Below, in pieces: positions 13,892 to 24,105 of a stretch of 64,000 nt of DNA. The notes beneath the pieces were generated by a model. It did no database searches. It was not told where the DNA came from and worked only from the letters and a program-made list of their open reading frames with translations. Made by a program: the position numbers and the translations under genes. This DNA is from Sphingomonas sp. Leaf33. Its GTDB lineage: Bacteria > Pseudomonadota > Alphaproteobacteria > Sphingomonadales > Sphingomonadaceae. The stretch's first letter is position 1. Each line of letters starts with the position of its first letter. Where the stretch lies: the NCBI RefSeq assembly GCF_001421785.1, contig NZ_LMLB01000001.1, positions 1,311,008 through 1,375,007 of the forward strand. Reading direction: 5' to 3'.

Positions 13892-16051
13892 TCAGAATGC
13901 CGCGCGCAGGCCCACCGTGACGGTACGCGGTGCGCCGGGCTGGACCCAGAGCTGGGTATAGCTGCTGGCGAACCAGCGCGTGTCGAACAGGTTGCTGACG
14001 GTGCCGAACAGCTGCAGCCCCGGCAACAGATCGACCTCGCCGAACACGCGCGCCAGCGTATAGGCGGGCAGGGCGAAGCGTGTGCCCGTCTCGCCCGCGC
14101 GAGCGCCGACATGCTGCACCCCGCCGCCGAACGACCCCGCGCGCCCTGCGACCTTTACCGCTTTCGACAGCTGTGCGTTGATCGTGTGGTCGGGAATGTT
14201 GATCAGCGGGTCGCCGGGATTGATCCGGAACGAGAAATTGGGATCGAGCACGCCGGACCGCGCCTCGGCATCGATGTAGGCATAGCTCAGCAACGCATCG
14301 ATGTCGCCGGGCAGTCGCCCTGCAAGGTCGAGCTCGATACCACGGCTGCGCGCTTGGCCGATCGCCACCGAGAAGCCGGGATTGTTGGCATCGCTCGCCA
14401 GTACGTTTGCCTTGTCGAGCTGGAATACCGCGACCGTGCCGTTCAATCGCCCGCCGAACGCGGTCAGCTTCACGCCGGCCTCGAGATTCTTGGACGTTTC
14501 GGGCGCGAAGATCGTGCCGGCGACGTCGGTGCCGATGTTCGCGCGGAAGCCTTCGCCATAGGCCGCGTATAGCGTCAGCGGTTCGCTCAGCCGATACACC
14601 GCGCCGACCTGCGGACTGAAGCGGCTGTCCGATCGTTCGCTCTGCACGCCGGTCAGGCGGTTGTTCACGCGCAGCGAATAGCGGTCGTACCGGCCGCCGA
14701 CGCGCAGTTGCAGACGGTCGGTTAGCGTGATCTGGTCCTGAGCATAGACGCCGGTCGCGCGCTGCGTGTCGACGCGGTCGGTCTGGCGGCCAGGCACGGG
14801 CAGGGGGAAGCGGCCGTAGACCGGGTCGGCGAGATTCAGGATATACCCCGCCGCATCGCTCCCCTGCGCCGCGACCACGGGCGGGCGGAAGCGCAGGAAG
14901 AGCTGGTCGTTCTCGAACCGGTCGTGATCCGCGCCGATCAGCACGCGGTGCCGCAGCGCGCCCGTCGTGAAATCGCCCGCCAGTTCGGCCCGGACGACAC
15001 CGTGCGCGGAATCGTAGCGGCGGGAGCGGCGCTGGCGCGACAGCGATCGTCCGTCGACGAACAGTTTCTGCCGCGACGCGACGGTTTCCGCATCCGACGA
15101 CGCGCCCGTCAGCAGCGTGTCGCGCAGGCTGCCACCCAGCAGCAGGCTCCACTTGTCGTTGAAGTCGTGCTGGACACGCAGTTGATGCCCGGTCGCGCGG
15201 GCGACGGTGGCGCCGTCACCGGGCTCGCCCAGGAAGCGGGTGCGGGGTACGGTGTCGAAATTGCCGTTCAGCACCACGATCCCGCGGTCGAACGGCACGG
15301 CCGTGCGCGTCTTTTCGAAGTCGTAGGTGATGCGCGTGTCGGGCCCGATCGCCAGGCCGATCGAGGGCAGGAAACCCCAGCGATTCTGCGACAGCGTGTC
15401 ACGAAACGAATTGCCTGTCTCGCCATAGCCGATCAGCCGCGCGGTCAGCGTACTCGTCAGCGCGAGGTTCACGTCGCCCTCCGCCCGCCAGCGATCGAAG
15501 CTGCCGTACTGCCCCGACACGGTGCCGAAAGTGCGGCCGATCTCGGCCTGCTTGGTGACGATGTTGACGGTGCCGCCGGGCTCGCCGCGCCCGATCAGCG
15601 CGGCAGCAGGCCCTTTCAGCACTTCGATCCGGGCGATGCCGGCGGTGTCGCGCTGACCGGCGAAGCCGCGACCGCCATTGAAGCCGTTGACCAGATAGCC
15701 GCTGGGCAGGTTCTCGTCGCCGGCAAAGCCGCGCACCGCGAACGCGTCCCACAGGCCGCCGAGCGTATTCTGCCGCGCGATCGAGGCGTTGAGGTCGAGC
15801 GCGTCGGTCAGGCGCAGGATCACATTCTGCTCCAGCGTTTCCGCGCTGATCTCGCTGATCGCCTGCGGGATTTCGACGACTGCGAAAGTGCCACGATAGG
15901 GCTGGCGCACCCCGGTGACGGTGATCTCGCCGCCCTGGTCCTCCGCGTCGGCTGCAACCGGCGGGGTGTCCGACGTCGGTAGCGCCGAGGCGGGAGACGC
16001 GATCAGGGCAACGGCGATCGGACCGGCGTACAGGGAGGGCAGTCGCGTCAT
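13892..16051 (-). CDS. TonB-dependent siderophore-type receptor
   Basis: The protein has 719 aa. A signal peptide (MTRLPSLYAGPIAVALIASP) is followed by a plug domain with ITVTGVRQPYRGTFAVVEIP, then the typical RIEVLKGPAAALIGRGEPGG and TVNIVTKQ, and a long beta-barrel ending in Phe. The plug start and length are those of FhuA/FoxA-type ferric siderophore receptors. It needs TonB-ExbBD energy and sits in the outer membrane. A perfect palindrome 82-105 nt upstream is a probable metal-regulator operator. The ligand is unknown. Confidence 0.92.
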   Translation of the reverse strand: MTRLPSLYAGPIAVALIASPASALPTSDTPPVAADAEDQGGEITVTGVRQPYRGTFAVVEIPQAISEISAETLEQNVILRLTDALDLNASIARQNTLGGLWDAFAVRGFAGDENLPSGYLVNGFNGGRGFAGQRDTAGIARIEVLKGPAAALIGRGEPGGTVNIVTKQAEIGRTFGTVSGQYGSFDRWRAEGDVNLALTSTLTARLIGYGETGNSFRDTLSQNRWGFLPSIGLAIGPDTRITYDFEKTRTAVPFDRGIVVLNGNFDTVPRTRFLGEPGDGATVARATGHQLRVQHDFNDKWSLLLGGSLRDTLLTGASSDAETVASRQKLFVDGRSLSRQRRSRRYDSAHGVVRAELAGDFTTGALRHRVLIGADHDRFENDQLFLRFRPPVVAAQGSDAAGYILNLADPVYGRFPLPVPGRQTDRVDTQRATGVYAQDQITLTDRLQLRVGGRYDRYSLRVNNRLTGVQSERSDSRFSPQVGAVYRLSEPLTLYAAYGEGFRANIGTDVAGTIFAPETSKNLEAGVKLTAFGGRLNGTVAVFQLDKANVLASDANNPGFSVAIGQARSRGIELDLAGRLPGDIDALLSYAYIDAEARSGVLDPNFSFRINPGDPLINIPDHTINAQLSKAVKVAGRAGSFGGGVQHVGARAGETGTRFALPAYTLARVFGEVDLLPGLQLFGTVSNLFDTRWFASSYTQLWVQPGAPRTVTVGLRAAF

Positions 16052-16132
16052 GTCGAAAAGTCCTCGGCCAGATCAGGGTCCACCGCGTCAGGACGGGGGT
16101 GCTGGGCCATCGCGAACGCGGCACAGAATGTC

Positions 16133-16156
16133 AATGCAATGTTGCAACATTACATT
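16133..16156. promoter_or_regulatory. Palindromic operator upstream of the TonB receptor gene
   Basis: The core AATGTTGCAACATT (16138-16151) is a perfect 14-bp palindrome, flanked on both sides by one base and AATG/CATT, giving a near-perfect 24-bp dyad. It resembles Zur/Fur-family operators (AATGTTATAACATT-like). It lies 82 nt from the receptor start, and 27 nt beyond the 3' end of the next gene, so it most likely controls the receptor. Confidence 0.65.
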
Positions 16157-16182
16157 CAAGCATCAGGGGGTGTGGTTCCGCC

Positions 16183-16743
16183 TCAGCCGCGGACCACGCC
16201 GACATTGCGGAATGGCCGCGGGTCGGCGGGTGGGGTGGCGGTGTCGCGCAGCGTACATTGCCAGAAACCGACGTCGATCCAGCGGCCCTGCTTGTAGCCG
16301 ATCTCGCGGTACACGCCGGCACGGCGAAAACCGACGGCTTCGTGCGTCTTGATCGACTGATCGTTGGGCAGCGAGATGACGCCGATCGCCTGGATGAAGC
16401 CCTGTGCGCGGAGCGTATCGACCAGCGCCTCGTACAGCAGGCGTCCGACGCCCTGGCCCTGCACCGCACCGGCGACATAGACCGACGTCTCGACCGTCCA
16501 TTTATACGCCGGACGATCCCGGAACCGGGTGGCGTAGGCATAGGCGAGGATCGCGGCGTCGTCCTCGCCCGAGGTCGCGACGATCCACGGATACAACCCG
16601 TCCGATGCGGCCATGCGCGTCCGGATGGCGCGCGCGTCGGGGGCCTCGGTCTCGAACGACACGGTGCCGCCCAGCACGTAGGGCGCGTAGATCGCGGCGA
16701 TGGTGGCAGCGTCCTCGGGACGCGCGGCGCGGATGCTTACCAT
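16183..16743 (-). CDS. GNAT N-acetyltransferase, phosphinothricin acetyltransferase-like
   Basis: The protein has 186 aa, starting MVSIRAARPEDAATIAAIYA. It matches the PAT/Pat-like GNAT subfamily, with VSFETEAP, the acetyl-CoA binding loop QGQGVGRLLYEALVD, and the typical ending FRRAGVYREIGYKQGRWIDV. Members acetylate small amines such as phosphinothricin or methionine sulfone; the real substrate here is unknown. Its start overlaps the end of sppA by 7 nt, so it is probably co-transcribed with sppA. Confidence 0.88.
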   Translation of the reverse strand: MVSIRAARPEDAATIAAIYAPYVLGGTVSFETEAPDARAIRTRMAASDGLYPWIVATSGEDDAAILAYAYATRFRDRPAYKWTVETSVYVAGAVQGQGVGRLLYEALVDTLRAQGFIQAIGVISLPNDQSIKTHEAVGFRRAGVYREIGYKQGRWIDVGFWQCTLRDTATPPADPRPFRNVGVVRG

Positions 16744-18620
16744 TGCAGGACCTTTGCGAGCAGGGTTTCGGCGATCGTCCGGTCGGCGGGCGCAGGCGCC
16801 GCCGGCGACAGCGCGGCGCATTCCAGGCAGCGGACCTGCATCGACGGGCCCCGGACCAGCCGGCGTGCGTCGGCGATGGCCTGCGCGAACACCGCGCGGC
16901 GATCGGCGGCGATCCGGGCGAAGGCATCGCCACCGGCTGCGTCGTTCGCGTCGTCGGGGTCGCGGGCGAATGTCTCGGCGAACTTTGCCTGCCAGCTGAC
17001 CGGCCGGTCGAGATACACGCGCTCGACCGCTGCCGGATCGATCTTGGCACGCCGCGCCGCCTCGGCGACGGCGTCGTCGATCCCGCCGAAGCGATCGACC
17101 AGCCCGATCTGGCGGGCGGTACCGCCGTCCCACACGCGGCCTTGCGCGATCTCGCCGACCCGCGCCGGCGTCATCCGCCGCGATTTCGCGACCAGGTTGA
17201 TGAAGCGCATGTAGCCCGCATCGATCGACGATTGCAGCACGGCGTCGAGTTCGGGCGTGAAGCCGCGGAACACGTCGGGCTGACCGCTGAGCGGCGTCGT
17301 GCGCACGCCGTCGGCGGTCACGCCGATCTTGGCGAGCGCGTTCTCGAAGCTCGGCAGCACGGCGAAGATGCCGATCGACCCGGTGATCGTGTTCGGTTCG
17401 GCAAAGATCGTGTCGCCCGCGGTCGACACCCAATAGCCGCCCGACGCAGCCAGGCCGCCCATCGAGATGACGACCGGCAGGCCCTTCGCCTTTGCCTGGA
17501 GCACCGCCTGGCGGATCTGTTCGGACGCCATCACCGATCCGCCGGGCGAATCGACGCGGACGACCAGCGCCTTCAAGTCGTTCTTCGCCAGCCCGTCGCG
17601 GATCAGCTTGGCGATCGTCTCGCCGCCCGCGGTGCCGGCCTTCGCCTTGCCGTCGACGATCTCGCCGGCGACGGTGACGACCCCGACCTTGCTGCCGCCG
17701 GTCGGCAGCGGGTTGGCCGCGACCCAGTCCTTCATCGGGATGGCGGCGAAGCTGCCCGCGCGCTTGGCCGTACCTGCGCCGGCCAGTCGCGCCACCCGCG
17801 CCTCGAACGCGGTGCGGTCGCCCAGCTTGTCGACCAGCCCGAGGTCGACGTTCATCTTCGCCATGTCACCGCCGGCAGCGCGCACCAGCTCGGCCGGTCG
17901 CGCGATCAGGTCGGCGATCTTCGCCCTGGGCCGCGCCTTGGCGACAGCCTCGCGCCACTGGCTGAACAGCGTGCCGTACAGTGCCTCGCTCGCCGCGCGT
18001 GCGGGCGCGGACTGCTGCGTCTCGGTATAGGGCTCGACCGCCGACTTGAACTGGCCGACGCGGTAAACGTGGACGTTGATCCCCAGCTTGTCGATCAGCC
18101 CCTTGTAGTAGAGCTGCGACCCGCCCGGCCCCATGAACAGCGTGCCGCCCAGCGGGTTCATCCAGACTTCCGACGCATTGGCCGCGATCAGATAGCTCGA
18201 GTCGATGTATCCGGTCGCATAGGCGAGCACCGGCTTGCCGCTGTCGCGCACCCGGCGCACGGCCGACGCGACGTCGGCGACGGTCGCGGGATAGCCGCCG
18301 GCGAAGCGATCGAGATCGAGCACGACCGCCTTAACCCGGGCATCGCCGCGCGCCGTGTCGAGCGCGCGGATGACGTCGCGCGCACTCGCCTCGCGCAGCA
18401 CTTCGCCGCCGCTCAGGCCCGCGAACGGATCGACCTCCGCCGGCTGCTCCACGACGCGCCCGTCGAGATCGATGACCAGCGCACCCGGCGTGATCGTCTT
18501 CGCGCCGGGACGGGCGTTGAGTGCCGCGAACAGGATGCCGAAGAACATCAGCAGCAGCGCCAGGACCATGAAGTCCTTGATGCCCACCAGCAGCTTCCAC
18601 GCGCCACGCAGCAATTTCAC
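16737..18620 (-). CDS. sppA: Signal peptide peptidase SppA, 67-kDa form
   Basis: The protein has 627 aa from the GTG chosen here; GTG at 18632 would add four residues. It has an N-terminal membrane anchor at about residues 16-36 and two tandem SppA/ClpP-fold domains. The catalytic Lys is in VGQFKSAVEPYTE and the catalytic Ser in GLAASGGYWVSTAGD, followed by TGSIGIF. SppA degrades cleaved signal peptides in the inner membrane. I see no good RBS, so the exact start is uncertain. The stop overlaps the following acetyltransferase gene. Confidence 0.93.
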   Translation of the reverse strand: MKLLRGAWKLLVGIKDFMVLALLLMFFGILFAALNARPGAKTITPGALVIDLDGRVVEQPAEVDPFAGLSGGEVLREASARDVIRALDTARGDARVKAVVLDLDRFAGGYPATVADVASAVRRVRDSGKPVLAYATGYIDSSYLIAANASEVWMNPLGGTLFMGPGGSQLYYKGLIDKLGINVHVYRVGQFKSAVEPYTETQQSAPARAASEALYGTLFSQWREAVAKARPRAKIADLIARPAELVRAAGGDMAKMNVDLGLVDKLGDRTAFEARVARLAGAGTAKRAGSFAAIPMKDWVAANPLPTGGSKVGVVTVAGEIVDGKAKAGTAGGETIAKLIRDGLAKNDLKALVVRVDSPGGSVMASEQIRQAVLQAKAKGLPVVISMGGLAASGGYWVSTAGDTIFAEPNTITGSIGIFAVLPSFENALAKIGVTADGVRTTPLSGQPDVFRGFTPELDAVLQSSIDAGYMRFINLVAKSRRMTPARVGEIAQGRVWDGGTARQIGLVDRFGGIDDAVAEAARRAKIDPAAVERVYLDRPVSWQAKFAETFARDPDDANDAAGGDAFARIAADRRAVFAQAIADARRLVRGPSMQVRCLECAALSPAAPAPADRTIAETLLAKVLQW

Positions 18621-18757
18621 GGTTGTCGGCACTTTCGAGAGGGGAGGTTTAACCCGAGTCCTAGCCGAGGGGCGGGGCAGGGGCAACGGGCTGTATTGCA
18701 GGGGTAAGACGCGAATGAACGATCGACGCCATTGACGGACACCCGCTCTTGATCGAT

Positions 18758-18773
18758 GACTACAAATGTAGTC
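18758..18773. promoter_or_regulatory. BlaI/MecI-type operator
   Basis: GACTACAAATGTAGTC has 7-bp arms around a 2-nt centre and matches the BlaI/MecI/CopY operator pattern TACTACA-N2-TGTAGTA in its conserved positions. It lies only 19 bp before the start of the putative metallopeptidase gene. No blaI or blaR1 gene is in the window, so the repressor would be encoded elsewhere. Confidence 0.68.
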
Positions 18774-18792
18774 GAGTCGTGAGGGGCCGGGA

Positions 18793-19836
18793 ATGATCGG
18801 GGCAATGATGCTGGTTGCGGTACTGGGCGATCCGGCCGGAGCGCGTCCGACCTGCGCGGTGATTGCCGCGGCGGTGCCGGCGGCGTGGCACTGCGTCCAG
18901 ACCAGCGGTGGCTTGATCGTCGCCAAAGGCCGCGAGCGGGCCGACGCGCTCGCCGCGCTCGCGACGCAGGGCGAAACGCGGTTCCGGACGGCGTTCGACC
19001 GGAGCGCACCGAGCTACGCGGTCATCGAGATGATCGACGGGCGGGTCGATCCGGCACTCGACGCCCTGCTTGCGCGCAAGGGGGTGGTCTGGCGCCTGCC
19101 GTGGCTTTCGGAGACCGACATGGCCGAGGGGTATCGGGGCTCGATCCGCCGGGCAGTGACGGCAAAGGCCGAATCGCTGAAGTTCGACGCCGCGCGTACC
19201 GCCGCGATGGTCGAGGCTGCACTGGCGCAGCAGGCCGACCGTCTGTCCCCGGAGGCACTGCGTCGAAAGGAGGCCGCCGCGCTGCCGCACGAGCTGGGGC
19301 ATGGCTGGTTCATCAACAGCTACTGGCCAAAGGCGGAGGTGCGCGTCAGCGACCATTACGGTGGCCCGGCGCCCGACTGGATGGACGAAACCGCCGCGGT
19401 GATGATGGAGGACGATGCGACGGCCGCCACGCGTCGCGCTCGCTTCGCCGAAATCTACCGCGGTGGTGATGCAGATGCGAAGGCGAAACTGATCGACCTG
19501 TCGACCTTTCTGTCCGGCGGTCATCCGGCGCTGCCGAAGATCGCGTTGCCGAAGGACGGCGCGCGCGTGCAGGTGCTGACCGGCGACGAAGGTGCCCGCG
19601 TCGCGGCCGCTGCCTCCGGTTTTTATCTGCAGGCGCGGCTGTTCGCCGACTATGTAGGTGCGCGCAGCGGGCGTCGCGACGCCTTCCGGTCGGTGGCTGA
19701 GGCCTTTGCGAAGGGGCAGACGACAGCACAGTGGCTGGCGGATTCGGGCACCCGATCGGGTCTGCCGACCACTGTCGCCGGTGTGCAACAGGATTGGGAG
19801 CGGTGGTTGGCGGAGCGCTTTGCCGCGCGCGGTTAG
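18793..19836 (+). CDS. Putative zinc metallopeptidase (HELGH), function unknown
   Basis: The protein has 347 aa. The N-terminus MIGAMMLVAVLGDPAGARP may be a short signal peptide. Zinc-peptidase motif HELGH is at 166-170, and DWMDETAAV (Glu199) 29 residues later gives the third ligand expected of a gluzincin. The rest shows no clear domain. Two Cys near the N-terminus (21, 34) could form a disulfide if it is exported. The BlaI-type operator just upstream suggests beta-lactam or cell-wall stress control. I do not recognise a named family; peptidase activity is inferred from the motif. Confidence 0.7.
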   Translation: MIGAMMLVAVLGDPAGARPTCAVIAAAVPAAWHCVQTSGGLIVAKGRERADALAALATQGETRFRTAFDRSAPSYAVIEMIDGRVDPALDALLARKGVVWRLPWLSETDMAEGYRGSIRRAVTAKAESLKFDAARTAAMVEAALAQQADRLSPEALRRKEAAALPHELGHGWFINSYWPKAEVRVSDHYGGPAPDWMDETAAVMMEDDATAATRRARFAEIYRGGDADAKAKLIDLSTFLSGGHPALPKIALPKDGARVQVLTGDEGARVAAAASGFYLQARLFADYVGARSGRRDAFRSVAEAFAKGQTTAQWLADSGTRSGLPTTVAGVQQDWERWLAERFAARG

Positions 19837-19896
19837 GCGCGCCCGCGCAACCGCTCGCGTTTGCAGCTTGGTCGTGAGCGGCTAAGGCACGCAGCC

Positions 19897-21306
19897 ATGG
19901 ACGCCATCCTCCCCATCAAGGCGCTGGATGCGTCCGCGCCCGCCACCGTGCGGGCGGAGGTGTTCGCGCTCCTTCGTCTCGCCGGGCCGCTGGTGGCGGC
20001 GAACCTGCTCCAGATGTCGATCTATGCCAGCGACGTGATCTTCGTCGCGCGGTTGGGGACGGATGTGCTCGCGGCGGCCACGCTGGGGGTGTACCTCTAT
20101 TCCGTCGTCATGTTCGCGCTCCAGGGGCTGGTGGGCGCCGCAGCGCCGGTGATCGCCGCGGAGCTGGGGCGCAAGCGCCATGCGGTGCGCGAGGTCCGGC
20201 GGTCGTTCCGCATGGCGATGTGGCTGGCGGTGCTGGCCAGCCTGCCGTTCATGCTGGCGCTGGCCCATGGCCGCGACATCCTGTTGCTGATCGGGCAGGA
20301 TATTCGTGCGGCGGGCGTCGCCGACCAGTTCCTCGACATCCTGCTGTGGGCGATGATCCCCGCCATCCTGGCGAGCGTGCTGCGCATCACCATCGCCGCG
20401 CTCGGGCGGCCGGGCTGGGCGATCGGAGTCGCGGCGGCGGCGTTGGGCGTCAACCTGCTCGGCAACTGGCTGCTGGTCTTCGGCAACGGGGGCTTCCCGG
20501 CGCTGGGTCTGGCGGGTTCGGCGATTGCCAGCGTGGTCACGTCGATCGCGATGTGTCTGGCTTATGCCGTGATCGCGCTCACCGACCGGCGCATCCGCCG
20601 GTACCGCCTGTTCGGCAACTGGTGGCGCACCGAATGGGCACGGTTGCGCGAGCTGATCCGCATCGGCGTGCCGATCGCCGTGACGCTGACGTTCGAGGGC
20701 GGTCTGTTCTCGGCTGCCGCCTTCCTGGTCGGGTTGATCGGCGTGACCGAAGTCGCCGCGCACGCGATCGCGCTCCAGATCGCAGCCGTCGCGTTCCAGG
20801 TGCCGTTCGGCATATCGCAGGCCGCGACGATCCGCGTCGGCATGGCGTATGGCGCGCGGAACCGGGTGTGGATCGGTCGCGCGGGGTGGGTGGCGCTGAC
20901 GCTCGGTACCGGGTTCATGGTGCTGACGGCACTCGCCATCTGGGTCGCACCGCGCGCGTTCGTGTCGGCTTATATCGACGTCGATGCGACGGACAACGCC
21001 CGGGTCGTGACGCTGGCCGTCCAGTATCTCGCGGTCGCCGCCGCGTTTCAGCTGTTCGACGGGGCTCAGGTCGTTGCCGCGGGTGTACTCCGCGGACTTC
21101 AGGACACCCGCGTGCCGATGGTGCTGGCCGCGATCGGGTACTGGGTCGCGGGCTTCGGCTCCGCGGTGCTGCTGGGCTTTCCACTGGGGATGCAGGGGGT
21201 GGGCGTGTGGATGGGGCTGGCGGTCGGGCTGCTGGCCGTTTCGATCCTGCTGGTCTGGCGCTGGGCGATACGCGAACGGCTTGGCCTCGTTCCCGCCACG
21301 GTCTGA
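19897..21306 (+). CDS. MATE family efflux transporter (NorM-like)
   Basis: The protein has 469 aa with about 12 membrane segments in two similar halves. MATE features include [20 protein letters not shown] in the first helix pair, [14 protein letters not shown], and [15 protein letters not shown] in the second half with [20 protein letters not shown]. It exports cationic drugs or metabolites using Na+ or H+. An upstream in-frame ATG at 19861 would add a non-hydrophobic tail and is not preferred. The gene stands alone between the metallopeptidase gene and groES. Confidence 0.93.
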   Translation: MDAILPIKALDASAPATVRAEVFALLRLAGPLVAANLLQMSIYASDVIFVARLGTDVLAAATLGVYLYSVVMFALQGLVGAAAPVIAAELGRKRHAVREVRRSFRMAMWLAVLASLPFMLALAHGRDILLLIGQDIRAAGVADQFLDILLWAMIPAILASVLRITIAALGRPGWAIGVAAAALGVNLLGNWLLVFGNGGFPALGLAGSAIASVVTSIAMCLAYAVIALTDRRIRRYRLFGNWWRTEWARLRELIRIGVPIAVTLTFEGGLFSAAAFLVGLIGVTEVAAHAIALQIAAVAFQVPFGISQAATIRVGMAYGARNRVWIGRAGWVALTLGTGFMVLTALAIWVAPRAFVSAYIDVDATDNARVVTLAVQYLAVAAAFQLFDGAQVVAAGVLRGLQDTRVPMVLAAIGYWVAGFGSAVLLGFPLGMQGVGVWMGLAVGLLAVSILLVWRWAIRERLGLVPATV

Positions 21307-21348
21307 CCGGTAGCGTCACGCACACGTCAAAAATTTGTTCCAGGGTCG

Positions 21349-21377
21349 TTGACGCCGCGCCGGCGCCTCCACATATC
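21349..21377 (+). promoter_or_regulatory. Predicted groES promoter
   Basis: TTGACG (21349-21354) and CATATC (21372-21377) are separated by 17 bp, a reasonable housekeeping promoter. A heat-shock sigma factor promoter could overlap. The CIRCE element starts 9 bp after the -10, where HrcA bound to it would block initiation. Confidence 0.6.
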
Positions 21378-21385
21378 CCGGCTGC

Positions 21386-21410
21386 TGGCACTCGATTCCG
21401 TCGAGTGCCA
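21386..21410. promoter_or_regulatory. CIRCE element (HrcA operator)
   Basis: TGGCACTC, nine bases, GAGTGCCA: the canonical inverted repeat TTAGCACTC-N9-GAGTGCTAA with one symmetrical change per arm. It sits 36 bp before the groES start and indicates repression of groESL by HrcA in unstressed cells. Confidence 0.95.
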
Positions 21411-21446
21411 AACATGCATTCATCCGACTGGATAAAGGGACACCCC

Positions 21447-21734
21447 ATGAACTTTCGTCCGCTGCACGACCGCGTGCTCGTCCGCCGCGTCGAGGCCGAG
21501 GAAAAGACCTCGGGCGGGATCATCATTCCCGACACCGCCAAGGAAAAGCCGCAAGAGGGTGAGGTCGTCTCGGCCGGCACCGGCGCCCGCAGCGAGTCGG
21601 GTGAAATCCACCCGCTCGAGGTCAAGGCCGGCGACCGCGTTCTGTTCGGCAAGTGGTCGGGCACCGAGGTCAAGGTCAACGGCGAAGACCTGCTCATCAT
21701 GAAGGAAAGCGACATCCTCGGCATCATCGGCTGA
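21447..21734 (+). CDS. groES: Co-chaperonin GroES
   Basis: The protein has 95 aa, starting [20 protein letters not shown], with the mobile loop [19 protein letters not shown] and the roof-region segment [20 protein letters not shown]. GroES caps the GroEL ring during ATP-driven folding in the cytoplasm. The start has an upstream AAAGGGA. It is followed after 56 nt by groEL and controlled by the upstream CIRCE element. Confidence 0.98.
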   Translation: MNFRPLHDRVLVRRVEAEEKTSGGIIIPDTAKEKPQEGEVVSAGTGARSESGEIHPLEVKAGDRVLFGKWSGTEVKVNGEDLLIMKESDILGIIG

Positions 21735-21755
21735 GCGATCGTTCGCACCTCTCAA

Positions 21756-23476
<1,721 letters not shown>

Positions 23477-23522
23477 AACGGCCAGCGGTTCGGCGGCGTT
23501 GCCGCCAGACCGTCTGACGTCA

Positions 23523-23545
23523 GGGCGGCGGCTTCGCCGTCGCCC
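23523..23545. repeat. GC-rich hairpin downstream of groESL
   Basis: GGGCGGCGGC and GCCGTCGCCC pair over 10 bp (one wobble) around TTC. It lies between two terminator hairpins in the 215-bp groEL-globin gap. It may stabilise the groEL transcript end; nothing else is visible there. Confidence 0.45.
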
Positions 23546-23564
23546 GCCCGATGCGAAAACCACG

Positions 23565-23602
23565 AAGGGTCGGTGGATCATTCCATCGGCCCTTTGTCGT
23601 TT
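23565..23602 (+). terminator. Second terminator before the globin gene
   Basis: AAGGGTCGGTGGA (23565-23577) pairs with TCCATCGGCCCTT (23582-23594), with two G-T wobbles and a TCAT loop, and is followed by TTGTCGTTT. It would stop groESL read-through into the globin gene. Confidence 0.7.
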
Positions 23603-23649
23603 GCTCGGATCGCCTGTAGAGTGCGGGTACGTCGCCGCAGGATGCCTCT

Positions 23650-24087
23650 ATGCACGCCCGTCAGATCGAACAGATCCGCGATACTTTCGTCCACGTCCTG
23701 TTCGACCCCGAACGCGCGGCCGGTGTGTTCTACGGGCGGCTGTTCGACTTGGCGCCCGAGACTCGGCCGCTGTTCAAGAGCGACATGGACGAACAGGGAC
23801 GCGTGTTGATCCGCTCGCTGGCAACGATCATCACCGGGTTGTCACGCTTCGACGCGATGGTACCGACGCTGACCGATCTGGCGATCCGCCACGACGGCTA
23901 CGGCGTCCGCCGCGATCATTACGCGATCGTCGGCACCGCCATCATCGACATGCTGGAGGTCGTCTGCCCGGACGATTTCGACGACAGCGTGCGCGCGGCG
24001 TGGATCGAGGCGTACGGCCTGATCGCCGACACCATGATCGCCGCAGCCTACCCGCCCTCGCCGAACGCCGACGCTATCACCGGATAG
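23650..24087 (+). CDS. Single-domain globin, flavohemoglobin-like
   Basis: The protein has 145 aa. The start MHARQIEQIRDTFVHVLFDP and the E-to-F segment LAIRHDGYGVRRDHYAIVG resemble the heme domain of flavohemoglobins, with the proximal His in IRHDGYGV and RRDHYAIVG after it. There is no reductase domain. It probably binds O2 or NO, with a role in gas sensing or NO detoxification by analogy. A terminator isolates it from groESL and it converges with the guanylyltransferase gene. Confidence 0.88.
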   Translation: MHARQIEQIRDTFVHVLFDPERAAGVFYGRLFDLAPETRPLFKSDMDEQGRVLIRSLATIITGLSRFDAMVPTLTDLAIRHDGYGVRRDHYAIVGTAIIDMLEVVCPDDFDDSVRAAWIEAYGLIADTMIAAAYPPSPNADAITG

Positions 24088-24105
24088 ACTGCGCGCGTCG
24101 GCCCA

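Noticed and set aside
16404..18707. A 767-codon plus-strand open frame opposite sppA
   Set aside because: SppA is certain by its catalytic motifs; the opposite frame is Arg/Gly-rich without motifs.
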